Part shown: piece by piece, positions 24,432 to 37,466 of the stretch | Numbering within the stretch: position 1 is the stretch's first letter | Layout: each line of letters opens with the position of its first letter | Source of the DNA: Onchocerca lupi | Taxonomy: Eukaryota; Nematoda; Chromadorea; Rhabditida; Onchocercidae | Direction: 5' to 3' | NCBI GenBank assembly: GCA_028564675.1 | Contig: JAOVVO010000165.1 | Span: 62,001-126,000 of the forward strand | DNA: 64,000 nt | The notes under the pieces: model-generated | The model's database searches: none | Told to the model about the DNA's origin: nothing | What the model saw: only the letters and a program-made list of their open reading frames with translations | Program-made: the position numbers and the translations under genes

Positions 24432-27400
24432 TTAAGTATACATGTGCTTAAAGAACCGATCGACAATGACAGTTTGATGTATCGCTGTTGACAACGGTGT
24501 CCTTCTGTTGAAACTGCCAAAAAATAGAGATCGGAACGCTCTACGAAAATTTGCAGCATTTGCTGCATATAATACTGGATTTAGGGCACAGTTAATGTAT
24601 GGAAAAAGATGGATAATATTGATAATAAGACGATTGAAACGTGTATGTATGCGAAATTGAAATACGGAACTGAGCAAATTAAATAACCAAAATGGAGACC
24701 TGAAATTGATTCAATATCTGACAAAGTTCATTCTATCTAATCAGTTAGCAAATAGAAATATAAGTGTTATCTTGATTTTTTGCTATGTGCAGTAATTCAC
24801 GCCTATTATCAAAGCAGTTTTATAATTATACGGAAGATTTTAAGGGTCTTTCTGTCTTACTATAAATGCTTCTTTTTTAACAAGTCATTTGAATTAAAAA
24901 AAAAAAAACGAAGTTTTTGAAAAAGATAGATTTTATTACAAGCGAAGACAAGTAAAAACTTGTAGATTTCTACACAAAGAAAAAAGTAAATTTAGGTTAA
25001 CGAAAAATGAGATTAATTAAAAATATCTAAGCTGAAATACTATATAAAATCAGTTATCTTCGTTGTTGACATTAGTGAAATTGATAGGATCAATTTAATC
25101 CTTTAGTAAAAATAAGTTTGAATTTAATTAAAAAATCAGACAAAAAATATCATAGTGAAAAGTCATCTCAATTATTCATCATATTCATACTTCTGATACC
25201 TGGATAATAAAGGTTGCCTTTTCGTTCAAACTTTTGCACATCTAAGAGTAATTCATATTTTTTTCTGCCACAAATTCAAGCAGTGAAGAAAACTTTATTT
25301 ATATATAATTTTTGTAAAGAATTAAATCAAGAATATACTTTTCTCATTGCATATTTCTGTCGTGCGTTTGTTCCAAGCTTCTGTTGGTGGACATTAAATG
25401 TAAGATACACAGCATTGCCTCAGAAATCATCGTATTTATTAGATTTGATTCATTATAACAATCAAAAATTGATTTCAATAATTTTGAATGCATAAATTAC
25501 CATTCATAGACTAACCAGCATGACACGTGGAATATGACTACGCATAGCACGAGACGTGTTACACGGTGATAAAGCGTACGTGATTGCGATGTACGCCTCA
25601 TTCGTTTATTATTACAAAGAGCTTTCCGGAGTTTCTTCAGAACATGATAATTGAAATATGTCATCAATGCTAATGGTACAACATAAATTAAGATTGATGA
25701 CATTGTAATATACCTGAAATGTTCTTATCGCTCAATTTGTTTTGTTTCACCTCTTACTAAGATTTCGTATCAAGTTTGGTAGAAAAAATGTAATATATAA
25801 ATGGATTATAAATTGATAAAAGAAATTTTAAGAATCGTATAATGATCTTTCCACAAATTAAACAAGCAAACCATCGAGCACTTGCTAAGCTAGGCCATTT
25901 GGCAATACAAACAGGTCTAGTCAGTCCTCCAGTACCATTTGTCTGTAGTTCCACCACTTCTGAATATAGGTAAAGCGGAATGTCGGCAGAAAAGGCGAGA
26001 ACGCAAGCGATGCTACTTGAGAATACTGCAATCCGGTAGTTGCGATATCGCAAGCATAGATTCGTACGACACATGACACAATAACGATCTGCAGCTGGTA
26101 ATACTACAAATATCACGCTTGCATATTTATCTGAAACAGCGCTTTATGCTATTAAAAACATGCAATTTTGCTAAAAAATCAAAAATTTCTAAATTCATTA
26201 ATGCTTAGTTGTCATGGAAGTAATTAAATAAACGAAGGCATCATGAGAATGAAAATATTCGAGAAAAGTGCTATGAAATGAGGTTAAATAAAAAGAGCCA
26301 AGTAGAGTGAAAAAAACAAACGAAATAAAAAAACAAGAAACAAAAGAATTGCGGAGGTTTTCTAATTTTTATTCATGAAAATTCTCAGCTTTTGCATATT
26401 AAAATTGGATTTCTTTAAAAAATTTTTTTTCAAAATCAAAATTAAATAGAAGATTTGGTCAATTTCAACTAATTTTTAGAAATTTCAAAATAATTTCTTC
26501 TTTGACTTTTAAAAGACTTGAAAAAAAGATTTTTATATAAAAAAGATAAATAGAAATATGGTTTAGTTTTGGAATTCTTAAATGAAAGTTTAAATAATCA
26601 ATTCGACGGGGAACTAATTGAACTAATTGCAAACCAGATGTGCAAATTAGCTCATGAAAATTATGAATTTTAGGAATCAAATTTAATTTTTTAAGATTTT
26701 AAAAATCATTTAAGATTCAAAAAAAAAAATGAAAAGGTATGAAAAAAACTTTCAAAGCTAATATTTTATTGAATTCAGTTAAGCGAAAAGTCAAAATTCG
26801 AATGAAAAAGATAGTTAATCTTTTGACCTAATTTTTCCCTTCTCTTTCATTTCTTCTTTCAATAAAGTAATTTAATTTAATGACATTAATGACTGAGTTT
26901 GGCCAAGAAGTCAGAAGTTCTTTACCTTCAGGATAGGAATTAATTCAATAATCTGTACATGTTTTAAGGAAATTAAATTTGGAAAATTGTTTATTTAAGG
27001 GAATAAAAGAAGTACAATATATATACAATACATAAATGCATTAGAGTAATAACTATATTTTATTTTACTTTGAGCAATGTTGCATTTGAAATTTGCGTAA
27101 TTTATTTTTTTTTTTCGGATGATTTTGGTGTAAAATTGTGAAGTGGTGTGACAAACGCAAAATCAGCAAAAACAAGTCTCGGTTTGTTTTCAAAGTTTGA
27201 AAAATTAAATCTATGAAGTGTGAAATTATTTTTTATAATATGTGCCTAAAAACGACAACTATAAATATTGTAGCTTTAAAAAATTAATAAAAATGCGAAA
27301 GAAATCTTACCTGTTGTTTCAGTGCCATGATAAAAGGTGCACATCAGCCGTTCGAAGATCCATGATTTATTGTTGAGTTGTGCGGTGGCAACGAGAGTTA

Positions 27401-27617
27401 AATTGGCCAAGCAGATGAAATCGGCTAAACATAAGCCAGTAATGTAAACATTGGCAATAGAGCGCATGTATGGCTTCATCAAGATGATAAAGATAATCAG
27501 TAAATTGATACTTCCCAAGGATATCAGAATTAAATGAACTAAAATTAAAAGTAAGCGGATAGTCTGAATATTGCCATCAGGAAAAAAATCTGTGAAATTC
27601 ATTTTAGATATAGCCAT
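24432..27617 (-). CDS. Rhodopsin-family GPCR, neuropeptide-receptor type
   Basis: A seven-helix plasma-membrane receptor, probably for a neuropeptide. Exons in coding order: 27311-27617, 25872-26130, 25501-25713, 24432-24669. Phases close, giving 338 aa. TM1 about 20-45; TM2 carries the family LADF (NVYITGLCLADF). TM3 ends in ADRYCVM, the DRY motif. The disulphide cysteines are in LMCTFY before TM3 and PVCIAKW in loop 2. TM5 is SSILIYVVPLALMTYF, TM6 VTRLVLCVVIFHVSCW, TM7 INCALNPVLYA with an intact NPxxY-like motif. Loop 2 has an NGT glycosylation site. TM6 reads CWLVYE, lacking the usual CWxP proline. The last junction (exons 3 to 4) gives a short third outer loop and is the least certain. 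Overall it resembles the nematode NPR receptors related to somatostatin/galanin/opioid receptors; I cannot name the orthologue. Confidence 0.88.
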
Positions 27618-30600
27618 GCTGAATATTGAATTCCAGAAGAATATTTAATTTAAAAAACTCTCAGCGATTTATAAATTTTTCTCGAATAATTCGAAGGAAA
27701 ATTCAAGGATCAAGAAAATTCATTATTTATGATTCAAAAAGCTGGCAAATTATTTAGCTCGATAATATAAATAATAAAATGCATTACTGTAGCAAGAAAT
27801 TGCATTCTATCAAAATGCTCAAAAATTTTACATGATAATAAAAATAAAAGATAATTATAGTGGGGTTGATTGATCAAGGAGATTAAACATTTTGCAACTT
27901 CTTCATTTTGGATATTGATTGCTTTAGGGACATATCTTCTGAAATAAGTTCTTGATTTTAAATTTAACAGTGTCAATCATTTCTTTTTGTTGAACTGATT
28001 AAAGATTTCTCGTAAAAAGCTTGAGAATCAACGAAAAAAAAATGTGAAAACAATTTAAAGCAATTCAAAAGAACGAGTTAATTAGAAGTTAATTGAATTG
28101 TACTGAATTAAATTGGGTCGAGTCAATTGAAAAGGATTAATTCAGTGCTATAAATTGTCACAATATATTATTGTCCATATCACATCATATCTCAGCAGCA
28201 TTGAATTCGAACATGCTAATCTTTCTGGCAAATTGCCTTTATTATGAAATTTAGGACAAAAAAAAAACAAATCCTTTCTATGAAAAATTACATTTTTGAA
28301 TTTAGAAGTTTCACTAAATTTGGATATTTCAGCACATCAGAAAAAATGCTGATGGAATTCTATTCCACTGAATGTAATAAAACAAACATCCATCAAAATA
28401 ACAAATTGTGCGATGATATGAAAAAAAATGCAATTTCTTATGTCGTATTCTCGTACCATATATAGCTAATGCTATCACCGAAATAATTTTTAAAATGTTT
28501 GAATTTACGAAAAGTGTAAATTCAGATAAAATTTTAAAAAACGTAGAGATTAACTCTAAATTCGGATTAAAAGCACTGTTTAGTAATTAATTTTTCTAAT
28601 AGACGATTTATTAAACATGAAAGTTTCAACTACATCAATAAGTTATCCTTGAATCTCTTGTAATGATATGAACTAATGCGTTTCATTATTTGATGGAATG
28701 CAAAGAAATTTCATGAAAATGAATTGTTGAAGATCGAATTGAACATAAATTTAATGAAGAAACAAACAGAGACTTAAAACTTGAAGGAAACAATGAAAGA
28801 AAAAAATTATGAGCTTTTCATAAATTTAACGGAAGCGAAACATTTGAAGGAAATAATTGCTCCGAGTATGGCAACAATTTCTGACAATCAACAAAAAAAT
28901 GAAAGAATGTTATCTGCATCGTTTCATAACTTTCATCACTCGTGCTTCAGCTTTCTCTTCATTATATTCATTTTTATAATTGAAGTTATAAAATGTTAAA
29001 TTACAGTCAAATAACAGGAAAAGTTTTCACATTTGACTTCAATGACACTGTCTTTCGGAAAAAATTAAAAAATGGAATAATTGTTATTCGAAATTGAAAG
29101 CAGATAATCTGTAAAGAAAAATGTATGATTTTATGAAATGCGTCTAACTGCCACATATGATGCATTTTTTGACTATTAGCACATTACAATAACTATCTAT
29201 AGAATTCTGAGTCATATTTATCTATTATTTATTCATTTTCCTGAATATTTCGGAAGTAAAATGCAAAATGGTCATTCATTTTTAGCAGAAATTTTTCCAA
29301 GCATGACTATGTTATAGTTTCAGAGATAAGTTTTTGTTTTTGATGAAAGAAGAATTTCAATTCTCCCTAGAAATCGGCAAAGTATTACTTTACAATCCAT
29401 GTTACAGGCACTTGAAAACTTCCAGAAAAAAAAATGGAAAGTTTTTCTTTTTTTTCTGAAAGAAATTGTTTGTTTCCAAGTGCTTGTGACATGAATTGTA
29501 AAAGTAGTACTTAGCCGACTTCTATGGAGAATTGAAATTTTACTTCTATCAAAGGCAGAACTCGTTCTGAAATTATGACGTAACCAAGCTTGGAAAAACT
29601 TTTTTATCACATTCTCACTAGGCATCCATAATTTTCCTTCAATTTTCAACTGCTTGTAAGCTCAGATATTTTAATGCATTAAAACTTTGGGAATATAATA
29701 CAGTAATACGAAAAAACATTAAAAGAAATTTCAGCGAAACAGTGACGCTCTCTCCCATTTTCAGTCATTTTCTGAAAGTTACGTCATTTCTTTAATTTTT
29801 TTTTCTTCAGTGTACATAGACGTCACCCAAATTGTCATACCTAACTATCGCAAAATTGGACAATTTTCTTACATCATCGGAAACGTAGGGACCATTACTG
29901 CGATTTCACTGTTTCCTGTATTGTAATTTCCGCTTATCTTTAACTTGTTTTTATGATTTTTTGAATATTTCATTTCATACGATAAGTTGTTTAAAATTCA
30001 AGACATAGCATGACTGGAACATAATACAATAATACGAAAAAAAACCTTACAATAACAGTGAAGTATTCATACAAAAAACAGAACTTGAATTTTTTCTTTT
30101 TTTTTTATAATTTCTTCCAACCGAAGATTTTTACATTTCATACCTCTAAATTCGTCATATATCTACTTGGACACTGCAAAATGGCACCTATTGCTATTGA
30201 GCCTTATGGCTCCTTTCTGCTTATTTGATTCAATTGTAGTATTCTATAGTTATCTTAATTATTTGAAAAAAAAAGAGAAAAAACTAAATCGAGCAAAGAA
30301 TATGCAATGAAAATTAGTTTTGAAGATGGAAAAAGAGGAATGCGCAATTTACTTCAAAATTTCTCATCAAGAAAGATCTTAAATAATTAAAATTCAATCT
30401 TTTGTCCTTATCAAAACTTCCTTTCACTCGATTTTCTTGTTTAATTCATTACTGCCAGACATTCGGAAAGCCAACAAATGAAATCAAATCCAGAAATTCA
30501 TGTTTTAAACTGATATTTCTCTTAAACATACATGTGGGTGCCATTCCAATAATGGCATTAAGGACATGGTACTTACCAATTGATTATTTGGTGTGTATTA

Positions 30601-30929
30601 TATTGTACTGATCGAGATTTGTTAATCCGTTAAAATTGAGCTAAGCCAGAACATTCACAAGATATTTCATTGGGCAGTTAGCGAAAAGCATCTTTATCTT
30701 GCTGAAGTTTTATAGTCCAAATCGTATTCAAAAACAAAAAGGTTTATTTATTTTAGAAAAAAATTACTTCTCAAAGTTTTACTTTACTATTTTTTCTAAT
30801 GGAAAGTTTTTTTAAGTTCTATCTTAGTTTCATTTTTAAAAAGTCTTTTTTTTTTTTTTTAAACGTAATAAACAAAGTCAAAAATGCAAAAACATCGGCT
30901 AGATGAATTCCTGTGACATGGTTGATCTG
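27618..30929. other. Gene-poor AT-rich region with a foldback element
   Basis: No exon chain on either strand. Frames of 70-110 codons occur but lack splice context or family resemblance, and the largest (minus, near 29320-29649) lies wholly within the inverted repeat. Confidence 0.5.
29292..29599. repeat. Long imperfect inverted repeat (foldback), arms about 140 bp
   Basis: The left arm (about 29292-29428) begins TTTTTCCAAGC. The right arm (about 29453-29599) ends with its complement GCTTGGAAAAA. Read inward, matching blocks include TTTCAGA, AATTTCAATTCTCC-TAGAA-TCGGC-AAGTA, TTTACAAT-CATGT-ACA-GCACTTG and CAGAAA. By eye roughly three quarters of positions pair. The spacer is about 24 bases of A/T runs. 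A foldback or MITE-like transposon, or two opposed copies of a repeat, would look like this. Transcription across it would give a long hairpin RNA. Confidence 0.75.
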
Positions 30930-31148
30930 TTAAAGTAATTGGGAAGGATTAAAAAAGATCTTGTCTATAGAATTTTGAGGATCGCATTTGAGCGGAAGAG
31001 AAGAGCAAAGCAAAATGGCCAAGAAATTGATAATCAGAAGATACAGAGCTAGTTTAGTTCTTTTCAGCAGAAAGTTTCTTTCCTCATTTTGATGGAGGAA
31101 AGGAGGAGGAAGTTTTTTGGAAATAATCAGATGTGTCTCTTCTGACAT
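30930..31148 (-). CDS. Possible small membrane or secreted protein, 72 aa
   Basis: An ATG frame of 72 codons with plausible codon use. A charged N-terminus (NEERNFLLKRTK) is followed by one hydrophobic segment (LALYLLIINFLAILLC) and a polar tail with one more Cys (SLPLKCDPQNS). This fits a signal anchor or an internal signal peptide. A good acceptor-like TTTTAATGTCAG overlaps the ATG, so it could instead be an exon of something larger. No family recognised; an accidental frame is quite possible. Confidence 0.25.
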   Translation of the reverse strand: MSEETHLIISKKLPPPFLHQNEERNFLLKRTKLALYLLIINFLAILLCSSLPLKCDPQNSIDKIFFNPSQLL

Positions 31149-34100
31149 TAAAATAAGACAAACAATAAATTCTGATGAATCCTATATCAAACTCTGTTGA
31201 ATCAATGTAAATTTTTCTTCCTCTCTCCCTCTTTCCTATTTCCAAACTTTTGTTGCTAATGTAATTTGGCTTATTTTGGCTCAATTGGATAAATAAAGAA
31301 ATGAAGAAATTTGATAGAAATAAGCACTGATTTAAATTTAGCAGAAAATCCAAAAACAAGTTGACATTTTTCATGACCTCTCATGATCGATAATCCTGCA
31401 CATATGTGTTCTAGAATACATCTACAATAAGAAAAGTTTTTGATGAGCTTCACAGACAGAAAATAAATGAAGTATTTTTCCACTTATCCTTGGATAAAAT
31501 ATAGAAGTTTTCAAAAATATAAAGGATATGAATTCGTTCTACTTTTCTTACATAATTTTATGCATCGTTTCATTTGAAATTCATTTTATAATTACTCTAC
31601 ACTAGCTAAATCTGTGAATTATTTTAAAAATAGTGCATTAAAAGGCAAGGCATGTTCATTAATCGTTTGTTTCCCATCAGTTGAGAGCCAGAATTGAGGA
31701 AAATCGAAAGTGCAAAATGAAATATATATTGTTTGAAGTCTGAAGAAACTTTGGAAAAATGAAACATCGCAACAAATAATATAAAATTTCTTTCGTTCCG
31801 TAAATGGAAAGAACTTTTATCCATTTATTTTTATTTCTATGCATTCCAGTACTTTGATACTGGCAGGAAGTTTAGAAATTTCTGCTGAATCGATTTTTTT
31901 TAATTGGCCGGATCAAAATCTTTATTAAAAAAACAACAAATGGAGAAATTCAGAGGATGAGAAATTCCTAGCATTTAAAAATTTGAAAAAATAATGAAAT
32001 CTACATTATTTTGATTCCAAATACTTGTTTTCTTAAATCTTTGAGAAGAAATGACATTTATTTATAAATTCGTAAAAAACATATACTTTAAAAATGTTTA
32101 TGAATCATTTATCAAAATAAGTGAGTTAGCAGAATCCACTGCATTTGGTTAATTAATTTTTTACTTCAAATTTTGCAAAGTTTGCGAGATATTTCTTTCA
32201 ATAGGATTTGTAAATAAACATTTTTATGAATGTTAGACAGGCAAATAGCAAACAGATGGCATTTTTTGAAAATGGAAATTCATCAATAGTTTTTAATGCA
32301 GTGAATTTAATTAATTAACAATATCTATCTCATCATGCAACATTCTACGATTAAATTGATTAACTTCATTATATATAGCCACATTATCTGTTCCAGTCGA
32401 TTCATTTAAATATTCAATTTCAGTTTGCTGAGCAGCATAAGTGTCAATAATGAGTAAGTTAATTAGTAGTAATATTTCACCAAAAAAACCTAATCTTACT
32501 CTTCTTTTTAATTTTCATACTTTCGAACAATAAATGACAAAAGTAGATGAAAGTGTAAAAGCAGAGAATAAATATTATCTACATGCCATATGACAATTTT
32601 TTCGAATTTTTCTTTAATTAAAATTTTTTCAGGATGCAATAAATCTTAGATGCAAACTTTTTCCACTAATTCTACAAAAATCTTATTGAATATCCAGAAA
32701 TTTTTTTTTTTTTTTTTTTAAAAAGTATTTCTGCAAAATTTACTGAAAACTGAAAAAAGAATGAGCAAAGTTTTTATTTTTCGAATATGTGAATAGTTTG
32801 TCTTGAAAATAGAGTTTAGATAATTAATATAGTAATCAAGGTTACTGGTAAAATTTCTGACATAATTGATATCGATCGAAAGAATATTGAAGCCTCTTCG
32901 ATGGTTCCAATGTTTTTTTAAGTTTAAATGGAAGCAAGCGTACATGAATTTCTTCACTATAGAAATCTAAAAGATAATTTCGCAAATAGAAAAAATGAAT
33001 GTGAAAAAGTTTTCACAAATTCCGTTCTCTCTTTTTTTTTACACCTCAACAAGTTTCGTACTTATACAGAATTAAAACAAAAGAAATCGGAATAAAAAGA
33101 AAAAAAAATTAACATATGTAGTCGAGTGAAAAGTGAAATTTTTTCGTGAAATTACTTTTAAAATGATAAAGACAGAAGTAGAAGTCTATTCCGAAAACGC
33201 TACAGAAACTAAAGTTTCTAAACAGTTGTTGTAGAAGTTGACATCTTTTTTGTGATACCAGAAAACAGCAATTATTCTTTAGTATTACACTTGAGCTAAC
33301 AATATTGTCAATTGTTTCTTTTAATTACTCTCTGATAAACTTCGTTATTGGATCATAAATAAGGTTGAGCCTCTGCTATAAATAGATTTGTTGAACTATC
33401 AGCATATCTGAAAACTTAAATTAAAGCATTTGCTTTATAAGCAGTAAAAAAGAGCATAAATTTCTTATCAAATAAGAAAAAAAATTTTTTTTTTTCTAGA
33501 AAAATAGGAGAGTTGAAAAAATTTTTCGCCAAAAATATTGATAAGTAAATCAAATGCGATATCAAAAATGAATGATTAAAAATCTGAAAAGTTGGAGTAA
33601 ATTGTTTTGATTCATTTCATTATTGAAGAAAGTTTTTGCGATTCCAGAGTTTCTGTATATTTTTTTTTTAATTAATGAATGCTTGCGTCATCTTCAATAT
33701 TTTTTTATGTAATGAATTCTATAAGAGCTAATTTACATGATAGCTTATTACTGATTAGCATCGTAAAGACCATTATCAGTACATTGTGATTGAACGTATA
33801 ATAGTCTAAGCCAGATGGACTCGTTAATTTGATTTTAATTTGCGTTGCATACATTTCATCAATATCCGCAACGCATTACAAACGAAAAAGGGTCGTGATG
33901 AATCGCCGCTGGTCGCAGCAACATATCTCGTCATCCAGCAACGATTCCATCATTGACGTTATCTGTCTCGCCATGACGATTATTTTCTTCCTCGAGAACG
34001 GGCCCACATATAAGCTTTGCTTAGACTCTGCTCTCTGATAACGTGATATTATCAACTATTTCTGATCCCATCGTTTTCTTTCTTAAAACATAGATTGGAG

Positions 34101-36351
34101 AAGGGGAAGAATTGTAAGCTCTCTTCTATCGAATTGTGATCATTTTACACTTAATTCACCATTTCTATTCTTTTGCCTTCATCTCTCTTTCGTTGCACCT
34201 CCAAAAAATAAAATTGATTAATGAATAATCAGTGATTATTGAGGAATCATTGAGTTATCACTCAGGAAATCAGTGAGTTGAAATGTGAGGTAGAGGGCAT
34301 TTCATATCATATAATTTTAAAATGTTTTATTTCATTTTAAATCATTGAAATCCTTATTTCAGCAATATCGAGAATTTCGAATTTTTTTTAATGGGAAATC
34401 TGAAGAGTAGCATAAATGCTTGAGAAATTACTGTGGAATAAAAGTTTTTTGTTATTAATTCAGATTCTTTTTGTCATTGACGAGCAAAAATTTTCTTCTT
34501 AGATTCCGTCATCTTTGCACTATATCAGTGATTTTTGTATTGTGGAGAAAAAATGTCAATGATATGAAGTGATAAGAAGTGATTAACAGTGTAGCAGTTA
34601 AGTGTTTCATTCTTACAAAACTGGACATCATAGAGCATGTGTCGTCATCATTTATTATTTCCATTCAACTGTTAAATTTTCTGCCAATTTTTCCCTCACC
34701 ATGCATTCGTTTGTTTGTGTGAAAAATTAAAATTCTGAAAGATTTCAGGTCGATTAAATTCATGCCTGTGCTATTTCAAAAATTTAGAGCAACAGATGTG
34801 TAAAGTAAAGTTTTGCACTTTCATAGAATTCATTTTGCATAACTTGCTTTGGAAATTTGTTTTCCGTTTTTATTCGAAAGCATTTGTAGGTGTCTTCTTT
34901 CTTTTCTCGTTAGTGATGCTTTTGTCAATGTTTTGTCAGTTATGAATTAATCATAGGGGTAATGAATATCAGGAAAGTGTCAAATGTGGCAATGAATTTC
35001 GATCTATCGTAAAACTAGTCCAGAAGCAAATATTATTTATATAGTGAATTAGAAAACTTCGGTATAACAATCATCGCTTTTGGAGAGTATTAAAACGATC
35101 GTTTTCGCAAATTTGTGCACATTATCATCATTAAAATATATATTTGTCAATAGGAGTCCCAAGAACATCCACTTCAGATTCTTCTGATCTCAATTCAGCT
35201 TTCCATTTAGCTATTATTTACTTCAGCTTAGTAGCGGTTTTATGAACTCTTTTAACTTGTTAGCAAACTATCAACAAAGTGTTTTTTCAACAATAATGAT
35301 GATTATTAACATCAAGAAAATTATTGCCTTTCATTATCAGTTAGGTGATATGGCACCAAAATTCTTATCAGCTCCTTCGATTGTGATTTTTTCAATATAA
35401 ACAAAAAAAAAAAAAAAAGTATAAGCGAAAAAACAAAGTGCAACAAACTTATGTGTGGCATTTTCCCTTCTTACATAAATCTATTTTTATATTTCAACAT
35501 TTTCCATCCTATTTGTTTCATCATTTACTGATATACAAATGTTTAATGTCTCAAATGTGAATCAGTATTGCTTCAACTTAATATTTATATATATAAAGTG
35601 CTCACTCGCACAAATTATTATGATTAACACTCGCGAACGCACTTATCACCAACGACTTTTCGCCTTTCTCGAGAGAATCAGAACCTCTCCATTCTTATTG
35701 ATAAATGAATAAGTTCATAATTTCCACTCATTTTTTCCCTCCAATGTTCAAAATCTGATAATAAGCTTGGATGAAGCAAAGTTTTTCAGAAAAATTTAAA
35801 TTTCCATACAGCTATGAAATAAAAATAAAAGAAAATAAATTATAACTGAGGATATTTGATTTTTGCTAGAAAATTCACTTCTATACTTTTTAGCCATTTT
35901 TCAAGAATTGAACTTCGTGTGAAGCTCATTTTGCTTATGATTTATTTCGAAAAAGTGCACATGAATCAATAATAATTCATCCATCACTGAATGCCAGATA
36001 GAAGTAAGTGCTTCTTCCAGCAAAAACATATGTCTTAAGCTGATATTCTCTTGTCATTATAATCCATTTCTTGGAATAAAACAACTGCCTCAGAAGCAAG
36101 AAGTCAATCACCCAGTCAACCAGTTAAAGTTTATTTGCTGAGGGATGGAAACTTTCGAAGAAAACAAACCAATCCTTTGTCAATCAAACACCTCTACCAC
36201 ATGTAGCATTGCATTGAAAGTAGCAGTCTGCATACATTAAAGATGCTCTACAATTTCATTCTTTCTAGATAATATGATCTTCTTCTAATGATATTAATTA
36301 GCAAAACTTTAAAAATAATTCGTAACATCTTAGGATGACACTGCTATGACG
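31149..36351. other. Gene desert, about 5 kb
   Basis: Strongly AT-rich with poly-A/T runs (32700, 33484, 35402). No gene supported. The GC-rich patch at 33843-34042 is the only compositional exception. Confidence 0.5.
33843..34042. promoter_or_regulatory. GC-rich island with GATA- and CRE-like motifs
   Basis: About 200 bases of clearly higher GC than the surrounding several kb. They contain CGTGATGAATCGCC, TTGACGTTATCTGTC, CCATGACG, TCGAGAACGGGCCC, a TATA-like CACATATAAGC and CTGATAACG. Both strands have short open frames (46 codons from ATG 33898 on +, 32 codons on -) but no splice partners were found. A distal promoter or enhancer, or an isolated exon, are the two options; neither is proven. 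Confidence 0.35.
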
Positions 36352-37143
36352 ACAATAATGCAATGCGTTTAACATGACATAGATTTTTCTGCGAGAATTT
36401 CAGTCCTTCCAAGATGAAATGATGAAATTGATCAATTACATTGGTACTTTTGAACCTAAGAGCAGCAATCAAGCGAAATTGAAATGTGCAATTGCGGAGG
36501 GAATTGAATTATATTTTGGAAGATAGGCCAGTCCAGATCCGGATATATTATATAGGAAAACTTACTTTGAATGAGCAAGCTGCGTATAATAATTATGTAT
36601 AAAATTGGGCATGTGCTCTCCCAAGGGTGAGACCGTACTGGTGAAGAAAGAAGACAAAGGATAGCTCTAACAAATTTCATTGATTGATTTATATTAAAAT
36701 ATCGGCTTACCTCATCGAAAGATCGATTAGAAGTGGACGGATTGTACCTTTGCTCTGTGGACTGGACCGCCTTAGTGAGAAGATTATAGCATCCTTTAGC
36801 TCTTCTGCGGCCTAAAAGTTTTCATAAATTTCATGGAAAAAATTGTAAGCAAAGCTTCAAACATTATTGTTTCTTCTGGATGGAGGACAGCAAGATTTCC
36901 GGGTAGTTTAGGAAATGACATTTCCTGATAATTTGGGAGATAATATTTTCGGATATCAGAGGAGGTGACATTCCCGAATAGTGGAGAGATATTGTTTAAA
37001 TAATCACTGCATGATTTTTCATATCGAAATGCCCCACATATGTTTATATATTGCGTGCTCCTTGGGCAGTTTTCGAAAAGTGCACCAGCAAGGATAACTT
37101 TTTGAAGATAATCATCGATATGAATTCCTTGTTTCTCTCTCAA
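36352..37143 (-). CDS. Unrecognised multi-exon gene, partial model
   Basis: Three downstream exons join cleanly. About 36711-36814 reads RRAKGCYNLLTKAVQSTEQ and ends SNRSFDE. About 36569-36678 reads SYPLSSFFTSTVSPLGEHMP and ends YTQLAHS. About 36352-36453 reads FKSTNVIDQFHHFILEG and ends at a stop after RIALLSS. Donors GTAAGC and GTAAGT and the phases agree. Upstream, 36815-37143 is a 109-codon open frame (HIDDYLQKVILAGALFENCP, then YINICGAFRYEKSCSDYL). Its joint to the next exon does not close in frame with any donor I found. Either an intron is hidden there or there is a frameshift. No start codon is settled. No domain recognised. It diverges from the OATP gene. Confidence 0.45.
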
Positions 37144-37218
37144 TTGTCCTAATTTTCATCAAATATTTCTTTTCTTTTTTGTTTTTCTTTTGATTACCAT
37201 GTCATAGACGAGAGATGC

Positions 37219-37343
37219 ACGTATGTAACGTCACGTACACACGTAGGATTCTTACGTCCTTATTTTTACGCAGTTGTATTTTACGAGTGTTGATAAAACG
37301 TAGCTTTATCGTGGCCATCTTTTCATTTGAAGTATGAATACGT
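37219..37343. promoter_or_regulatory. Cluster of seven ACGT cores between divergent genes
   Basis: ACGT occurs at 37219, 37228, 37233, 37241, 37254, 37298 and 37340. Contexts include TAACGTCACGTAC, ACACGTAGG and TTACGTCC. ACGT is the core of bZIP sites (CREB/ATF, XBP-1) and, as ACGTG, of bHLH-PAS sites. The cluster lies between the minus-strand gene ending its 5' part near 37143 and the OATP start at 37467, where a divergent promoter would be. Binding is inferred from motif only. Confidence 0.4.
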
Positions 37344-37466
37344 CGGCATGCATTGTATTTCTTCTTGGGATTCTTTTATATGTATCTCTCTATTCCACAT
37401 TTATTAGGCCATCTGCAACATAACAATTGACCTTGGTGACCTTGGCTGCATCGTATGCCGCAATAG

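Noticed and set aside
29320..29649. 109-codon minus-strand frame
   Set aside because: Lies within the long inverted repeat; no homology or splice signals, so an accident of the foldback.
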